Shown here piece after piece: positions 36,590 through 49,245 of a stretch of DNA of 64,000 nucleotides (position 1 is the stretch's first letter; every line of letters begins with the position of its first letter). The stretch is from Bidens hawaiensis (taxonomy: Eukaryota > Streptophyta > Magnoliopsida > Asterales > Asteraceae), in contig JAIQDT010006491.1 in assembly GCA_021521415.1 (NCBI GenBank), positions 62,001 to 126,000 on the forward strand. The letters are read 5' to 3'. The position numbers were made by a program, and so were the translations under genes. The notes under the pieces were generated by a model. That model ran no database searches. It was not told the origin of the DNA and was given only the letters and a program-made list of their open reading frames with translations.

Positions 36590-37652
36590 TGAAGAAACGT
36601 GGATCGACTCACTGGTAGACAATCTACTTTCCTCGGGTGTGATTACACTATTTCACCGATGGTTTTCTTGGATCTGTGCTCTTCCACCTACAAAATGAAC
36701 AGCACCGTCAACTTACCCCTCAGAAAGGGACAGAGGGGTCCTCTTTGGGGTAACCCTCCGGTGTGAGAATAAGTATTTGTGGGAGAAGATAATAATATCA
36801 GAGTAAGGAAATCTGGAGAGTATTGCTTAATAGCTGAATACTCTGTAATTTGCTGTGACTGTGTGTGTTACTGACTGTAACTGTCTGTGAGTGAATGTAA
36901 TTGAATGTGAATGAATATGATTGAATGTCCCTCCTTGTGGAGTTGATGCTGTATTTATAGTGCTAGGGTTTCCACTGATTGGGCTCAGCCTTGTTGGCCT
37001 CCTCCAATTGCTCTGTGCCACGTGTCCTCTGGGACACCTGGTGCTTTCTCATTGGTTATAATCACGTGGTAGCACATGGGTTATGCTGAGTTGTCCACCT
37101 TTCATTTGGCAGCTGTCAACATCAGCATATTCTTATTCCTTAAAAAGATACCTTCTGGAAGGTTGTCTGACGTGCACAATCAAGGTTGCCCTAATCCTGA
37201 TTTGGATAAGGATGAGGTTGATTATGTGCATGTGTGATACGCGCCTATCCTGAGGATGCGCGAGGTCTTCTCTTTATTCTCACGCGCAGATGTTTCATAC
37301 GCAGATGTGATATGTACGAGCATGTGATATGCGCCACGCGCGGATGCGCCACGCGCATATGTGATATGCGTGAGCATATGTGATGCGTGAGCATAGGTGA
37401 TGCGTGAGCATATGTGATGCCTGAGCATCTGTGGTGCCTGGGCATATGATGCCTGAGCATGTGTGGTGCCTGGGCATATGATGCCTGAGCATGTGTGGTG
37501 CCTGGGCATATGATGCCTGAGCATATGTGATATGCGCCATGCGCATAGGTTTTGGCTTTGTGCCTTCGTAATGTCTTGATTTCAAGCCTCTTGTCTATAT
37601 CTTGTGGGTTGACCCGCCTTGCTCGGTGTTGAGGCGGGTACATACCTCTTCA
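36590..37652 (-). repeat. Tat element 5' LTR
   Basis: This 1063 bp copy of 24971-26016 has one extra minisatellite unit near 37395-37415 and few substitutions. It ends CCTCTTCA and is followed by ATTAT. Confidence 0.92.
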
Positions 37653-37657
37653 ATTAT
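37653..37657. repeat. Target-site duplication ATTAT, right copy
   Basis: Same bases as 24966-24970, directly after the LTR end. Confidence 0.88.
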
Positions 37658-39003
37658 CGATATGCGTTGCATTTGTTCTTTCTTTACTTTGTAGAGTTGG
37701 TGAAAGTTATATTAATTTCTTACATGTAATCCATAATTTGAATTAATGCATGATAATTATTTCTTTCTTTATTTATTTTCTGGTGTATGAAGGTTCATTC
37801 GGGAGCGGTAGTTATGGCGTACACAGCAACACTGATTCGAGATGTTTGGTAGTTTCGTAGGAGATACTTCGTGGCTGATTGGACAATCAAACGGTACTGA
37901 AAAAAAATGATTTTGGGATGCCAAAACTAATTGCCAAGAGTCCAAGACAGCAGATTCAGTGGTTTTGGTTTTGGTTTCGGTTTCGTGGCAGAATCGAGGT
38001 GTACGAACCATGATTCGTAGAAGAACATCAGAGACGATCAAGTTGTGCTCAAGTGCTTTTAAAAGCTAGGCTGTGGAAGCTGCCAAATCGTGGTGGTTTA
38101 AGTTTAAAGAACTCAGACACGCGTGCGGAAAGCTAGCGAAATGTGTAAGCACTAAAGGAGCTCTCTTTTAATCCTTTTTTACTATCAGTTCACATTGTTA
38201 AGATTTTGACTAAATTTTGGTTTATATTAATGCCATTTTTGAGTTGATAATGGTGTTAAAAGCTTTTAACTTGAATAACAACACTCTTTTACAGCAGCTA
38301 TTGAGCTTTTAATGGGCGACATTTATGCTGGCATCATGCATCTTTCTTTAAACATAATGTGTGACGTTTGTGGCTCTGGGTTCGACTGTTTCTAGGTTAC
38401 TTTTTTTAATGGTCTGACGCCCCCCACCGCAACTCGGGGGTGTCCGTTTTTGATAATTTTGAGTTGTTAGATAACGCTTCTGAATCAATAACCATAGTGA
38501 ACCACGTACCCGTTTATTAGTTCCAAAATGAAAATTTGTTAACGGGTCACCAAAACTGAATCGGTTTCAGTTTTGAGATAAAGGTTTTGTTGCTGTTTAA
38601 TGGGCCAATTTAAGAAAGTAAACATAAATTTGCTACTAAGGGTATTTTGGTCAAATTCAAGTCAATGCGGTTGAAATCTAACACTTTAAACGATTCAAAG
38701 TTAATTTTTTTTCGAATTTTGAGTTAACACATTCGAGTTAACACATGATTAATGACTAAAATATTTACTTTGAAGGCTACATACTAAGAACCTAAAGCTC
38801 ATGTAAATCCAGTTAGATATTATTTGAATTTAAATAGCAATATACTTCAGTGATATATGGCACGGGGAAGGCTTGCATTATATGTGATGAATGTATACTA
38901 TGTATTCGCAAATGGTATTGGTGGTTGTAATACAAGTGCACAATACATGTTACTTTTATGAAGTTGGTTTGAATTGAATCCTAAAGTGTGACATTTGTCT
39001 AAT
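37658..39003. other. Stretch right of the Tat element, no gene seen
   Basis: AT-rich DNA with no frame above 90 codons that looks protein-like. It probably belongs to the element that ends at 39094. Confidence 0.4.
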
Positions 39004-39094
39004 TGCTTAATTGTATATACTATACATTGACCCGCGCTGCTTAATTGTATATACTATACATTGACCCGGGCGTTGCGCGGGTCCTTATTGCTAG
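39004..39094 (+). mobile_element. Helitron 3' end, plus strand
   Basis: A hairpin (GACCCGGGCGTTGCGCGGGTC, centred near 39073) is followed by eight bases and CTAG then T, the typical 3' end of a plant Helitron. The stretch before it is duplicated: the unit GCTTAATTGTATATACTATA starts at 39004 and again at 39039, so part of the hairpin arm is present twice. The 5' TC end was not found and may lie left of the Tat element. Confidence 0.6.
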
Positions 39095-40204
39095 TTACTA
39101 GCTAGTTACTATATCAATTTGTTTGTGGAACTTTTTACCAATAAAATGTCAAACTTCATAAAGAGAAATTGTAGGTAACAATTCGCAAGTTATTTCATTT
39201 TGAGTCATTGGGCGGTTCTACCATCAAAAGAATTCGAGTAATTCCCAAGTTCCAAATATGAAACACATGTTAATGCTTTTTTGTGGTCTTTAATATCTGC
39301 TACAGATTTGTTGTTTGCCTCTTGATGTCCCAAACTCTATTTTCCAAATGAATTATAAACAATGATGGCCCGACCCGTTTAGATAAAAGTGGGCATCTGA
39401 ATGGCTTAGCACCAAGAGTCGTTGCACCTGTGGCTCTCATTTGTAAAGGTACAACAATTACACCATTTTCTGTAAAAAAAAATCAAGTTTTATGTTATGG
39501 ACAACAATTTAAAAATAAAAAATTTAATGTTATAATCCTAACATATAATCACTCTCTCTATGGTCATAAATTATAGAATGACAAGTTTACCCTTTTCGAC
39601 ATTCAAAGGGTTAAAGTGTCATTCCTATATCAATGATAAACTATACAATGTACTCCTGTATGCATACAATGATAGGTTCCATGTAGAGTATAAAAACTCT
39701 AGCAGCTCCTCTGTATGAAAACATAATATAAGTTAAGAAGAAAGTAATTAGGTTGAGCAACTTACCAACTCGATCCATAACTTGCAAAGTCTTCAAATCT
39801 CCGTGGCTTCTTTGCCCTTCACTTAAATGTTGATTATCACCATTTTTTTTGTTTTTCTAAAGCAAATCGTCAAAACCTTAAAGGGAATTTGGGGCATTTT
39901 CCCGATCCCGAATTTCTTAAATATTTGGTACTGGTTAATTTGAAAACTTCAAAAAATTATGGAAACATTTTGAAATGAGTTTAAAATTATGGAAAGTATT
40001 AAAACCTTTAAAAGTTTGTTTAAAGATTGGTCAAATTCCGAATTTAAAAAGAGTTTAAATATGTTAATTAGATTGTATTAAAACCATTAATACAATTTAT
40101 TGAGTTTAACTATCCTTATTAGTTATTTAAACAAATAAGGATAGTCAAACTCAATAAATTGTATTAACGATACACTTAAACCTTGTTGCAAGTAAGACTC
40201 AAAA
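39095..40204. other. AT-rich stretch with a shared block and a hairpin
   Basis: Bases 39935-40075 match 20922-21060 in the same direction at high identity (shared GGTTAATTTGAAAACTTC start). A near-perfect inverted repeat lies at 40089-40165. No gene is seen. Confidence 0.5.
40089..40165. repeat. Inverted repeat with 32-base arms
   Basis: Arms 40089-40120 and 40134-40165 are complementary with one mismatch, around a 13-base loop. The left arm starts AATACAATTTATTGAG. It could be a foldback transposon remnant or come from duplication and inversion of the neighbouring repeat. Confidence 0.85.
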
Positions 40205-40810
40205 ATTTATTTAAGTTATAACATATTCATTCGGTTTTTTTAACAAATAAGGAAAGTCAAAAGATATAAATTGTAATAATGGGATAATTAGGTTATTATT
40301 TCGGTCAAAACCACAAACTAAAGGATGAGTTTATATAAATAAAAAATTAAAAACATAAAAAGGGTTGTTCATTCGGTTTTTTTAAAAAAATAAGGAATGT
40401 CAAACTTTATAAAGTGCCATAATCGGATTCTTAAATGTGTATAAATCTAAAAATGTAAACTAATATGAATGGTCAAAAACGATTTAATATGAATAGTCAA
40501 AAACGATTTAATATGAATGATCAAATACTTAAATCGGTCGGAAATTTATTTAAGTTATAACTTATTCATTCGGTTTTTTAACAAATAAGGAAAGTCAAAA
40601 AATATAAATTGTAATAATGGGATAATTAAGTTATTATTTCAGTCAAACCAAAAATTAATGAATGAGTTTATAAAAATGGAAAAAAATAAAAATATAAAAA
40701 AGGGTTGTTCATTCGGTTTTTTAAAAAAAAATAAGGAATGTCAAACTCTATAAATTGTATTAATGAGATTCTTCAATGTGTATAAATCCAAATATGTAAA
40801 CTAATATAAG
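40205..40810. repeat. Tandem duplication of about 340 bases
   Basis: Units 40205-40542 and 40543-40810 both start AATTTATTTAAGTTATAAC and share the blocks ATTCATTCGG and GGGTTGTTCATTCGG. Between them, a 24-base unit with ATATGAATGGTCAAAAACG occurs about three times (40462-40530). Confidence 0.7.
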
Positions 40811-41575
40811 ATTGGAACTTATAATGAGATTTTAAATTAGACGGAATATTTGTCACTTAATTGGAAGTTGACAAAAACAATAGAATAATGATTATGTGAA
40901 GTCTAAATTATATATAATTATTATACCTATTTCCTACACTTCTCAATAATCTTGAGCTAATTTATTAAATATTACTCTAAAATGGCTCGTATTTATAATT
41001 CAAAGGTTTCAAAAAAACCACGGGTTAAAATAAAGTATTTTCACTTTGAGATTAATAAGTGAACTTTCAAACCATAATAATCATTTAACTGAACGTACAT
41101 CATGATCTAGAATTAAAGATATTCATATTTTAGTTTGAAAGAAATATATAAATGTCTACAAGAATTAATTAGAGTGTTGTTTTTTTTCTTTGTAGTATAC
41201 TCCATCAGACTGTCAAGTTCGGGTTTTGGCTGACAGAAATAATTACCACATGGCCCACAAGAGAATGAATGACAAGAGAGTTAACTAAGTGGAAGTGGCC
41301 CCCCTAATTTACGTCTCCTAGCCCAAGTGTAACACCCCAAATATTATAATATTAAATAAAGAAGTTGTGTTAAGTTGTCGTGTGTTAGTTAATATTAACG
41401 AGCATATAATAAGGAAAAGACTAGGGCTTGGATTGATTAAGATGGGTTAAAGGGTAATGGGCCTTAGGTCAATGGGCTTAAAAGGATATAAGTATCCCTT
41501 TAAACCATCCTAAAACCCTAATCCTCATTCCATCTCCCATATTTGCCTACACACTCAAAAATACACACACCTACA

Positions 41576-41612
<37 letters not shown>

Positions 41613-41613
<1 letters not shown>

Positions 41614-43853
41614 TAGTATAAAACCCGCGCGGTGCTGCGGCGACAAGAATTTGCAATTTGATATTTGTTTATATTAGTATATCAATCCTCTTATGATATA
41701 ATGTATAGTATTTATCCATACATGTTCAAGTTATTCTACAAAACGGTGATAGCATTGAGAAAGATGTAAATGATTTGTGCTAAAAAAAACCCTTAAAACA
41801 ATAATTAAAATTAGAGAAAGAAAGAAAAAGAATAAAGAATATAATAAAAAAAAGTCATCACTCAAAATTTAATTAAAGAAAAAAAAGTAAAAAAAAAAAT
41901 GCTCCTCCCGTCTTCCTCATTCTCAAAAAAAAAATGTTAAAAAAAATATCATTGTGTTTTTTGTTTATTTTCGTCATTGATTGTGTCTTATTTATTGATA
42001 GTGTCTTTTTTCTTAATATTTTTATGTTAAGCAACATTATGTTATATTTTTCTTGGCATTATGTTATATTAGGTTTTTTTTGTTTTTTATTTATATTTTA
42101 AGTTATTATTTTTTTAATATTTTTCTTGAAATTTTTTAGGAGTTTCTTTCGAGGTCACAAATACTTCTCACACTATTATTTTTTGTCCCTCTTTATAGAT
42201 TAACAGTTTTCCTATACTTATGATAGTTTTCTTAATTGTTTAATGTTTTACAAAAGTTTATTACGTTAATTGTTGAATTGGTTCGGTTGATACATTTATG
42301 TTGGGTTGTCAATGAGCCGAGTTGAGCCAAGCTCGACTCGAATACATGTCGAGCTAGCTCAGCTCGAGCTCGAAACTTTTAGCAAACTGAACATGAGAGC
42401 TTAAGCTTGACTCATTCATAAATTAAGCCAGCTTGGGTCAACTCGAAATGGCTCGAACCCTTTTCTATTGAGCTATTTTTGGTTTTTCATTAGTTTGAAC
42501 CTAGCCATAATATCTTACATTGAATTAGTTGTTATGACCATTATTTTTAGAGACCATTCAAGAATGCAAAGTTTTAGAGTATATCTGAGAGCCAACTGAT
42601 GTGGGATGCAATCATGCAAAGAAAATGTGAAAATTAATTTGGGAGAAACATGTTTTGAACTCGGGATGGAAGCGAATTGCGTGTACCAGTGTTGAGAAGC
42701 AGCAAGCTAAATTAGCTTGAACACTTTTGATATTAAAAGGTTGAATATATAAACAAAATACTCTACATATGCATATTAATCTATCTACCGAGCCGAGCCA
42801 CCTGGACTCGATTACAAAACGAGTTGGCTCGACTCAATTTCTAATCAACTTTTTTCGAGTGATTGCGTTGGGCAAGTCGCGGGGTTTTTGGACACCCATA
42901 AATGTATATGCCACCAAAAGAATTACAACTCATATCCAAAATAATATTAATTGGAGTTGATTTATTTATTTTTATTTTGTAATTTGAGTTATATAAATGG
43001 GAAGACTGGTTTTTTGTAAATTCTAATTTGATAAAGTCAAACAGAGGGCATCTTTATGCGTTTAAACATTTTATAGGTTCATAATGCATATCTAAGTTGT
43101 ACTTTAATGTTTCATTGACTTGTAAATTATAATCTACACACTGGTGTTGAATTTTTTTTATATCTAAACGTCAACAAAAACATGCACGCTGTAATATAGG
43201 TTTTGGTTCTTTTATAAACATAGATATTTAAAGATATTAAGAAAAAAATAAATATATAAATTTGTCAAATTATTGGCTAAAGATGATGGGTAAAATATGC
43301 AACAATTCCTAAATATTACAAAAGCCATATAAAGTTTAAGGGTAGTTATTGTAAATATAGTTAGAGAATGTAAATTTATTTATAGGTTTATAGTTGCATA
43401 TCTAACTTGTACATTAATGTTTCATTAACTTGTACATTATAATATACATATTGGTTTGGAAGATTTTTTTATATCTAAACGTTTACAAAAATTAGCACGT
43501 CATAATGGTATGTTCAGTTTTTTGTAAAACATAATATATTTAAGGATATAGACGGAAACAAAAACATAAACAAATTTGTCAAGTTTTTGGATAAAGATGA
43601 GGGTTAGATGTGTAACTATTCTTATAAATTACAAATGCTATATAAAGTTTAAGGGTAATTATTGTAACTATAGAAGGGTAATTATTGTAATTATTAAAAT
43701 AAAATGAAAAGCTACGGTTATTGAATGTTGGTTAAATACATAAATACCCTCAAATTTTTAAAAATATAAGCATTTACAATTGTACATGTTGCATACTTGA
43801 TTGTACCTCTTAAAATTTAAGAGGTCCTTCACTCCCTCTTTATATATAGTAGA
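41613..43853 (-). mobile_element. Non-autonomous Helitron, 2.2 kb
   Basis: On the minus strand it starts TCTACTATATATAAAGAGGG (right edge, 43853) and ends with a GC-rich hairpin, TTTTATA and CTAG (left edge, 41613). It sits between A and T in a TA microsatellite, as Helitrons do, with no target duplication. Inside are imperfect repeats (for example about 43040-43330 and 43380-43630, each with TGTTTCATTAACTTGTA-like text). There is no Rep/helicase coding and no recognisable captured gene. Confidence 0.85.
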
Positions 43854-44324
43854 TATATATATACATATATATATATACGACCGAGAGAGAGGGGTAAGAT
43901 CGGAGTCAAACAAACGTCGATTCTTGATAGATCCTCGTTATACACAAGATAAATACAAGATCTAAAGTCCATATCTAAGCCAAACAAACACGAAAAGGTA
44001 TGTTTTGATCTTAAAGTTTACGTTTTTATAAACGTTTAGCCTTGAAACTTGAGTCTAGAATAGATCAGGTATAAACGAAACATAAAGTTGTAAACTTGAT
44101 AATAAACATGAGTGTAATGAACCCGAAAATGGAAACGGCTCGATTAAATGAACCCTTGAGCCTAGTTGGAACGTTTTAGCTTAAAAGATCAAACTTTACG
44201 ATTTGTTCGGGTCAAGCTTAGGCCGCAATCGGACTAGAGAACGGTTGAGGCTCAGGCCGAACCATATTAAGCGAACAAAGGTCACAAAACGCGTGTTTTG
44301 GATTAATGAAACGAACTCCGACAG

Positions 44325-44660
44325 CAGCAAACTCGTTGTATAACTTCGCTGGTTATAAGTTTGTTGCTGTATAAACTTCGCTGGTTATATAAGTTCGCTG
44401 CTGTATAAACTTCACTGGTTATACAAGTTCGCTTGCTGTTTAACTTCGCCAGATAATAAGTTCGCCTGGCATATGTTCTCTTAACATATAACATCGCTAC
44501 CGATAACTTCGCTCAAGTTAACTTCGCTATATAAGATCGCTGAATGTTAAGTTCGCTTAACTTAGGTTCGCTTAAGCTAAGTTCGCCTAACACGTATGTT
44601 CGCTTACATTTAAGGTAACGAATCGGATGGCGAATCAGACTTAATTCGTTACGAAGAATG
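44325..44660. repeat. TTCGCT-motif array in the solo LTR
   Basis: Repeated short units such as AACTTCGCTGGTTATA and AAGTTCGCTTAA, spaced at about 10-30 bases, pass into the TTCGTTA type near 44610-44650. A 63-codon open frame on the minus strand is the translation of the repeat. Confidence 0.8.
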
Positions 44661-45278
44661 GGTTAGCGAATTAAAAAATAAATTAAAATCCTAATGGAAA
44701 ATGTGTTAAGACAGTTAATGGAAATAAAATTTTTCCAAGCTGACCTGGCAGCTCGACCCCAGCCAGGGGCTCTGCCCCTTGGACCCCGCTAGGGGCTGCC
44801 GCCACTAGAACCCCGCTGCCAGGGCGCTGCCCCCGGACCCCCGTTCGTTGTGGGTTATAATTGAACTAGAAACACAATATAGATAACGATAGTGGATTGA
44901 TACGTGTAATTGTTATACAGTTAGTCGTGCACAGCTCAAGTAAGGAATAACGATTAGCGGTGAACGTAACCGTGTTCAGGTGAGTATCTAGCTCCTTTCC
45001 TTGTTATGTTTTCGGGGCTGTGTGCATACTCGATGTGATAGTTAATACACTTACCTTAATGGTAAGTGTATGCCATGTATGATTTATATGCTATTTATGT
45101 ATGTATATTTTGGATGTGAATGAAAGCTTGTCGGCACGTGAACGATCTTTGGATATTGCACGTATTGACAAGGGAGGTATGTATATGATAGCTGAATGTG
45201 CATGTTAGATATATGTATAACATATGAGTATGTATGAATGATAAATGAAAGTATATGTATAGTACGAAGATGAAGAAG

Positions 45279-45474
45279 TAAAGGGACCAGACCCTAATAA
45301 TATCTGTGATGGTAGGGACTAGACCCTAATAATATCTGTGATGGTAGGGACCAGACCCTAATAATATCTGTGATGGTAGGGACCAGACCCTAACAATATC
45401 TGTGATGTTAGGGACCAGACCCTTTACAATATTTGTGATGTTAGGGACCAGACCCTTATAATATCTGTGAGGTT
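45279..45474. repeat. 32-base minisatellite, six copies
   Basis: Unit AGGGACCAGACCCTAATAAT plus ATCTGTGATGGT, with the last copies more diverged. AGGGACCAGACCCT is itself nearly palindromic. Confidence 0.9.
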
Positions 45475-45604
45475 ATAGGGCGTGAGGCTCTTTAAATAGT
45501 ATGGATAGTTATGTATGAAAGGTAAGTATAAATAATGTACACCCTTTCGGGTGTGTGTGCAAGTATGTGAACCGATTGTATGTTGTATGATTAACTAGAA
45601 CTCA

Positions 45605-45609
45605 CTCAG
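45605..45609. repeat. Target-site duplication CTCAG, left copy
   Basis: CTCAG precedes the SIRE terminus TGTTTGATCC; the same bases follow the other end at 60061-60065. The joined site, ACTCACTCAG followed by CGTAGCTGAC, reads naturally as one LTR sequence. Confidence 0.8.
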
Positions 45610-46163
45610 TGTTTGATCCCGCATTAACAGTCGATAACAATAAACAGATCTCAGATCTGTAGATTATCCAATTACCACTATTAAAGATCTAGCTCATAAT
45701 TAACCTTGATTTAATGTTATGTATGTGTATATATTATCAATAATGTTAAGATGAAGCTTGAGAGAGAGTAATTACTCAAGATTTTTCTCTATAAACTTAT
45801 ATCTCAAAACTTAATTACAAGTGAACAGTTGTTCACTATATATAGAAGGCGACCTGGTTCGCTAACATCCCCTAGCGAACCAGCTTCCCCTTCGTTACAT
45901 AACTTAACATAACGAACCACCCCCTGATTCGTTAACATCCCCTAACGAATCAGGAGGGAATATATTATAATGTCTTAGTTCGCTAACATCCCTAGCGAAC
46001 TAGACTTAACCTTAACGAACTAGTCTTAGTTCGCTAACATCCCTAGCGAACTAGACTTAATCTTAACGAACTAGTTAAATATAAACATTAAATATTAAAT
46101 TAATTATCAAATAAACATTAACGATAAATACAAAGACTCCAGACGCAAAACCGTGTACTAACA
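45610..46163 (-). repeat. SIRE 3' LTR (554 bp form)
   Basis: On the minus strand it starts TGTTAGTACACGGTTTTG and ends GGATCAAACA. A TATA-like CTATATATAG lies near 45836-45846. Upstream of it (45856-46075) is an array of palindromic units such as AGTTCGCTAACATCCCTAGC with its complement. Confidence 0.8.
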
Positions 46164-46180
46164 GACACCCCCTCGTCTTG
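46164..46180 (-). promoter_or_regulatory. Polypurine tract of the SIRE element
   Basis: The minus strand reads AAGACGAGGGGGTGTC next to the LTR start TGTTAG. Confidence 0.8.
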
Positions 46181-46197
46181 AGCTTTTTTTCTTTAAC

Positions 46198-49100
46198 TTA
46201 TTTGAAGCGCTTGGACTGCCAGTCTCTGCAACTATGAATTCCATGTTCGTGACACACACGAACGACTCGTTGGAATTGCATAGCCAGGTCGTAATCTTCT
46301 TGGCGTTCAAACAAAATCTGCTTCCTGTATAGCACGTCGTTGTCTGTCTCTGATAAATTAACCAACCACATCGGGTCGATTATCTTGATGAGCTTGGTCT
46401 GCAGTCCTCGACCACGAACAATAACGGCCTCGCCAGTACGATTGTCATAGTACCAACGGTTGAAAGACAGATAAATATCTTGAGGCATTGTCTTCACATG
46501 AACCTTTTTCATTGTCTTTGGCGGCTTCACTTTCAAGACAAGTTTCTTCCAGCTAGTCCTTGGATCAATCTCGTCAATGCGCTTACGTCTTGGAACCTGG
46601 GGCTTGAATAATTTGAAGCCATGATTGACCTCGAACAGTAAGTGTTGATGAAACCACTCAGCCGTTCGGTGACTCCCACGATTGATAAATGGACGTCTCG
46701 CGAGGGTACGTACATCCCAACGCGGTAGAGTTAAAACATCCATTATCCTCTCGTAATACTGGACACCCTTTTCCCACTTGACTATACATACTTTAAGGTC
46801 TGAATCATAGAGCCAGGAGACAATATCACCATGTACCTTAGAAACATTCTTGAAGGTAGTCACCTGATTCGCCTCAATCCAAGCAGCAGCGGTATCTTTT
46901 CTTTCTTGATCTACATACCGATAAGCACTGATAAACTTACCCACTTTCTGACGTTTGAACCATCTTTCTATGTCATCATCAGTCACTTCTTTGAGTGAAG
47001 AAACTGTTCGCTGCACAACCTTTTCCAGTTCATCCTCAGTCTCTTTAATTACATCTTCATGAAATACCGGAGCACCTTGATCAACGTTTGCGTGTTGATA
47101 CAAGTCCGGGTACTCTTCAGCTGTCACATCCTCCATCTCAATCTCTTCATCCTCATAAATAAAATCTGTATCCATAAATAACGGATCAACTTCCATTTCT
47201 TCTTCATTGATCACTTCGACATCGGGCTCAGTCTCTAAAGCAGTCAACTGATCGTCATTCAGCCCAAGCAGAATCGAAATCTGCTCCCGTGTCAAAGATC
47301 TAACAATAAACTCACCGACCTCTATCTCATCTCTGTTCACCACACTTCTAACCACCTCCGATCCATCCATAAATATCACCGTGTTAGCCTCAATCATTTC
47401 TATTGGCTTGGCAGCTGTTGGATCTTGATAGGTAATTATCTGCTTGTTCGAATCGTCAGCACCACTAACACCAGCACCAGAGGATGAACCATGCGATTGT
47501 TTAGGCTCACCTCCTGCATCAGATTCGTCAGGATCATCATCGTCGTTTTTAATTTTCTTGAGGGCATTTTCTTTACAAGTTAATTGTAAAATTAACTCTT
47601 CTTGTTCCTTTAATTTCACCCCCTGAGACTCAACAATCGTACGTAACGACTTAGTCTCCTTCTGACAGAAAGAAATATAACTCATCATTCGACGTTGATT
47701 CTCCATGAGTCTTTCTTGAGTTTGACGGTCAACTGCCATTTGATTTTCATATAGATGTAGCAGATTTAGCAGCATTTCAGTTTGACGACCTGGTGGCAAA
47801 TTGTATACAGATGGATGAACTGGTTGAACAGGTCCTTGAGGTCGAGTAATCCTCATAAAAGAGACATCACTAGACGGAGGTGGAGGAAGAGTAGTTGTTG
47901 GCAGAGGAGGAAGTCTCATTGATGTGGTGGAAGATACTGTAGACAACACAGCAGGAGGCCTCGGTATCTCGGTCAACGTCATTTGAGGGATTAGACCGAG
48001 CCTCTCATGTGACACCATCGTCGTCGTCAAGGTAAGCATCGGAGTGCTAGTAGTTAGCGACACCGCCGAGCTTTGAGTAGTTGATTGACGTGGTGGTGGA
48101 GTTCCAATAATTACCCCAGCCTCAGCAGACACACGGGGCTTCTTTGATGGTTCACCAGTAGCTACAGCTTTCCCCTTTCATTTTCTTTCTAACTGAGCTT
48201 TCATGGTGACAGCTAGAGCAACATCGACTGCATCTTGTTGTTCTTTAAGAGCTCGTTCACCAGCTCCACCATCACCATCATCATTTTCACCATCATCTCC
48301 ACCATCATTGTTCCCACCTTCTTCCCCTTCACGCTCGGAATCCGAATCATCATGGATCCAGCGCTCACTAGGAGGACATACGTAATCCGGATTGATTATA
48401 TGACCAATCATCCGTTTATCCTGTGGCTTGTCTTTTCTATAGATTAACATACGATGCACCGTTTCAGCTTTCATATGTTCCATATCAAGAACATCGTTCA
48501 CCAACGATCGATCAATCACCAAATTCGGTATCAAATCCTGAATAATTAGCTGTAAAAAGCGAGGATACATCAAGAACTTCTTTGACGGTAGAGTTTGCTG
48601 AACTTGCTCTTTCAGATGATCAAAGATGAGTTCTGAGTAGTTGATGGGCTTGTTCAGGATTAGAGCAACAAATTCCGATTGCAAACTTAGTCTACACTCA
48701 TCAAAACCACCGCGACGTCCACTCATACAATGAAGTAAAACATGCAGCAGATACTTGTATGGTGGACACAACCCATTCTTGTTCAACATAGACTTACGAA
48801 TATCACCCCCATAATTCAAACGTGTGAATAAACCCCTAACCAATGTCCTGTCAAATTCACTTGGGTAATCATCATTATCGTCAAATTGAAGTACCCGACG
48901 AATGACCTCAACATCAATCGTAATAGGGATCTGATTAATTGTAGCTCGAACCCAATTATTTTCCTCAACATATTCCGCCGTGTTCCAAAACTGCCTGATT
49001 ATACTAAGATACACTATAGGTTTAGCAGTAATTGCATAGAGTATCTTTGAACGCCGTAAGAAAGTCAACATAGCTCCAAACGTTCTCAAATCAGTCACAT

Positions 49101-49239
49101 CTTGATCAACATAAGCACAAATGTTGTGCTTCTTATCGAACGGCAATAAGATCATTTCAGCTTGTTGAACTTGTTGTTGTGGTTGTCCTTGTGGAGGTTG
49201 TTCCTGTGGCGGTTGATTTTGTTGTTCTTGATCAGCCAT
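46198..49239 (-). pseudogene. SIRE extra gene downstream of pol, one internal stop
   Basis: ATG at 49239 (MADQEQQNQPPQ) opens 353 codons, then one TGA (48178-48180), then the same frame continues to 46198, about 1013 codons in all. Residues 1-30 are Gln/Pro-rich. About 30-265 is a folded-looking region (ICAYVDQDVTDLRTFGAML, LYAITAKPIVYLSIIRQFW, MIGHIINPDYVCPPSERW). An acidic run follows. After the stop come a Ser/Thr/Pro-rich stretch, a coiled coil (about residues 135-195 of the second piece), an acidic stretch (VINEEEMEVDPLFMD) and a basic C-terminal part (PRRKRIDEIDPR). There is no signal peptide or membrane segment, so it is not a classical envelope despite its position. I recall similar proteins as common in Asteraceae copia elements; the function is unknown. 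Confidence 0.75.
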
Positions 49240-49245
49240 GTTTTA

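Larger units (their letters stand above)
24971..37652 (-). mobile_element. Complete Tat/Retand-type Ty3/gypsy element with an antisense gene
   Basis: LTRs at 24971-26016 and 36590-37652 are nearly identical (about seven substitutions plus one 18-base-scale indel seen by eye), and the element is flanked by ATTAT (24966-24970, 37653-37657). On the minus strand: 5' LTR (right), primer site TGGCGCCA, gag, protease, RT, a degenerate RNase H followed by a second RNase H domain of the archaeal-like type, integrase, then a long region before the 3' LTR. The double RNase H is a hallmark of the Tat group. The region between pol and the 3' LTR holds a spliced gene on the plus strand. The element is richer in GCGC than its surroundings. 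Near-identical LTRs indicate a recent insertion, yet gag-pol carries stops and a frameshift. Confidence 0.93.

Noticed and set aside
45279..45474. Repeat array resembling a CRISPR array
   Set aside because: Units are head to tail without unique spacers; it is a minisatellite in an LTR.
46198..49239. Calling the SIRE extra ORF an envelope gene
   Set aside because: Position fits, but no signal peptide, membrane helix or glycoprotein-like feature is visible.
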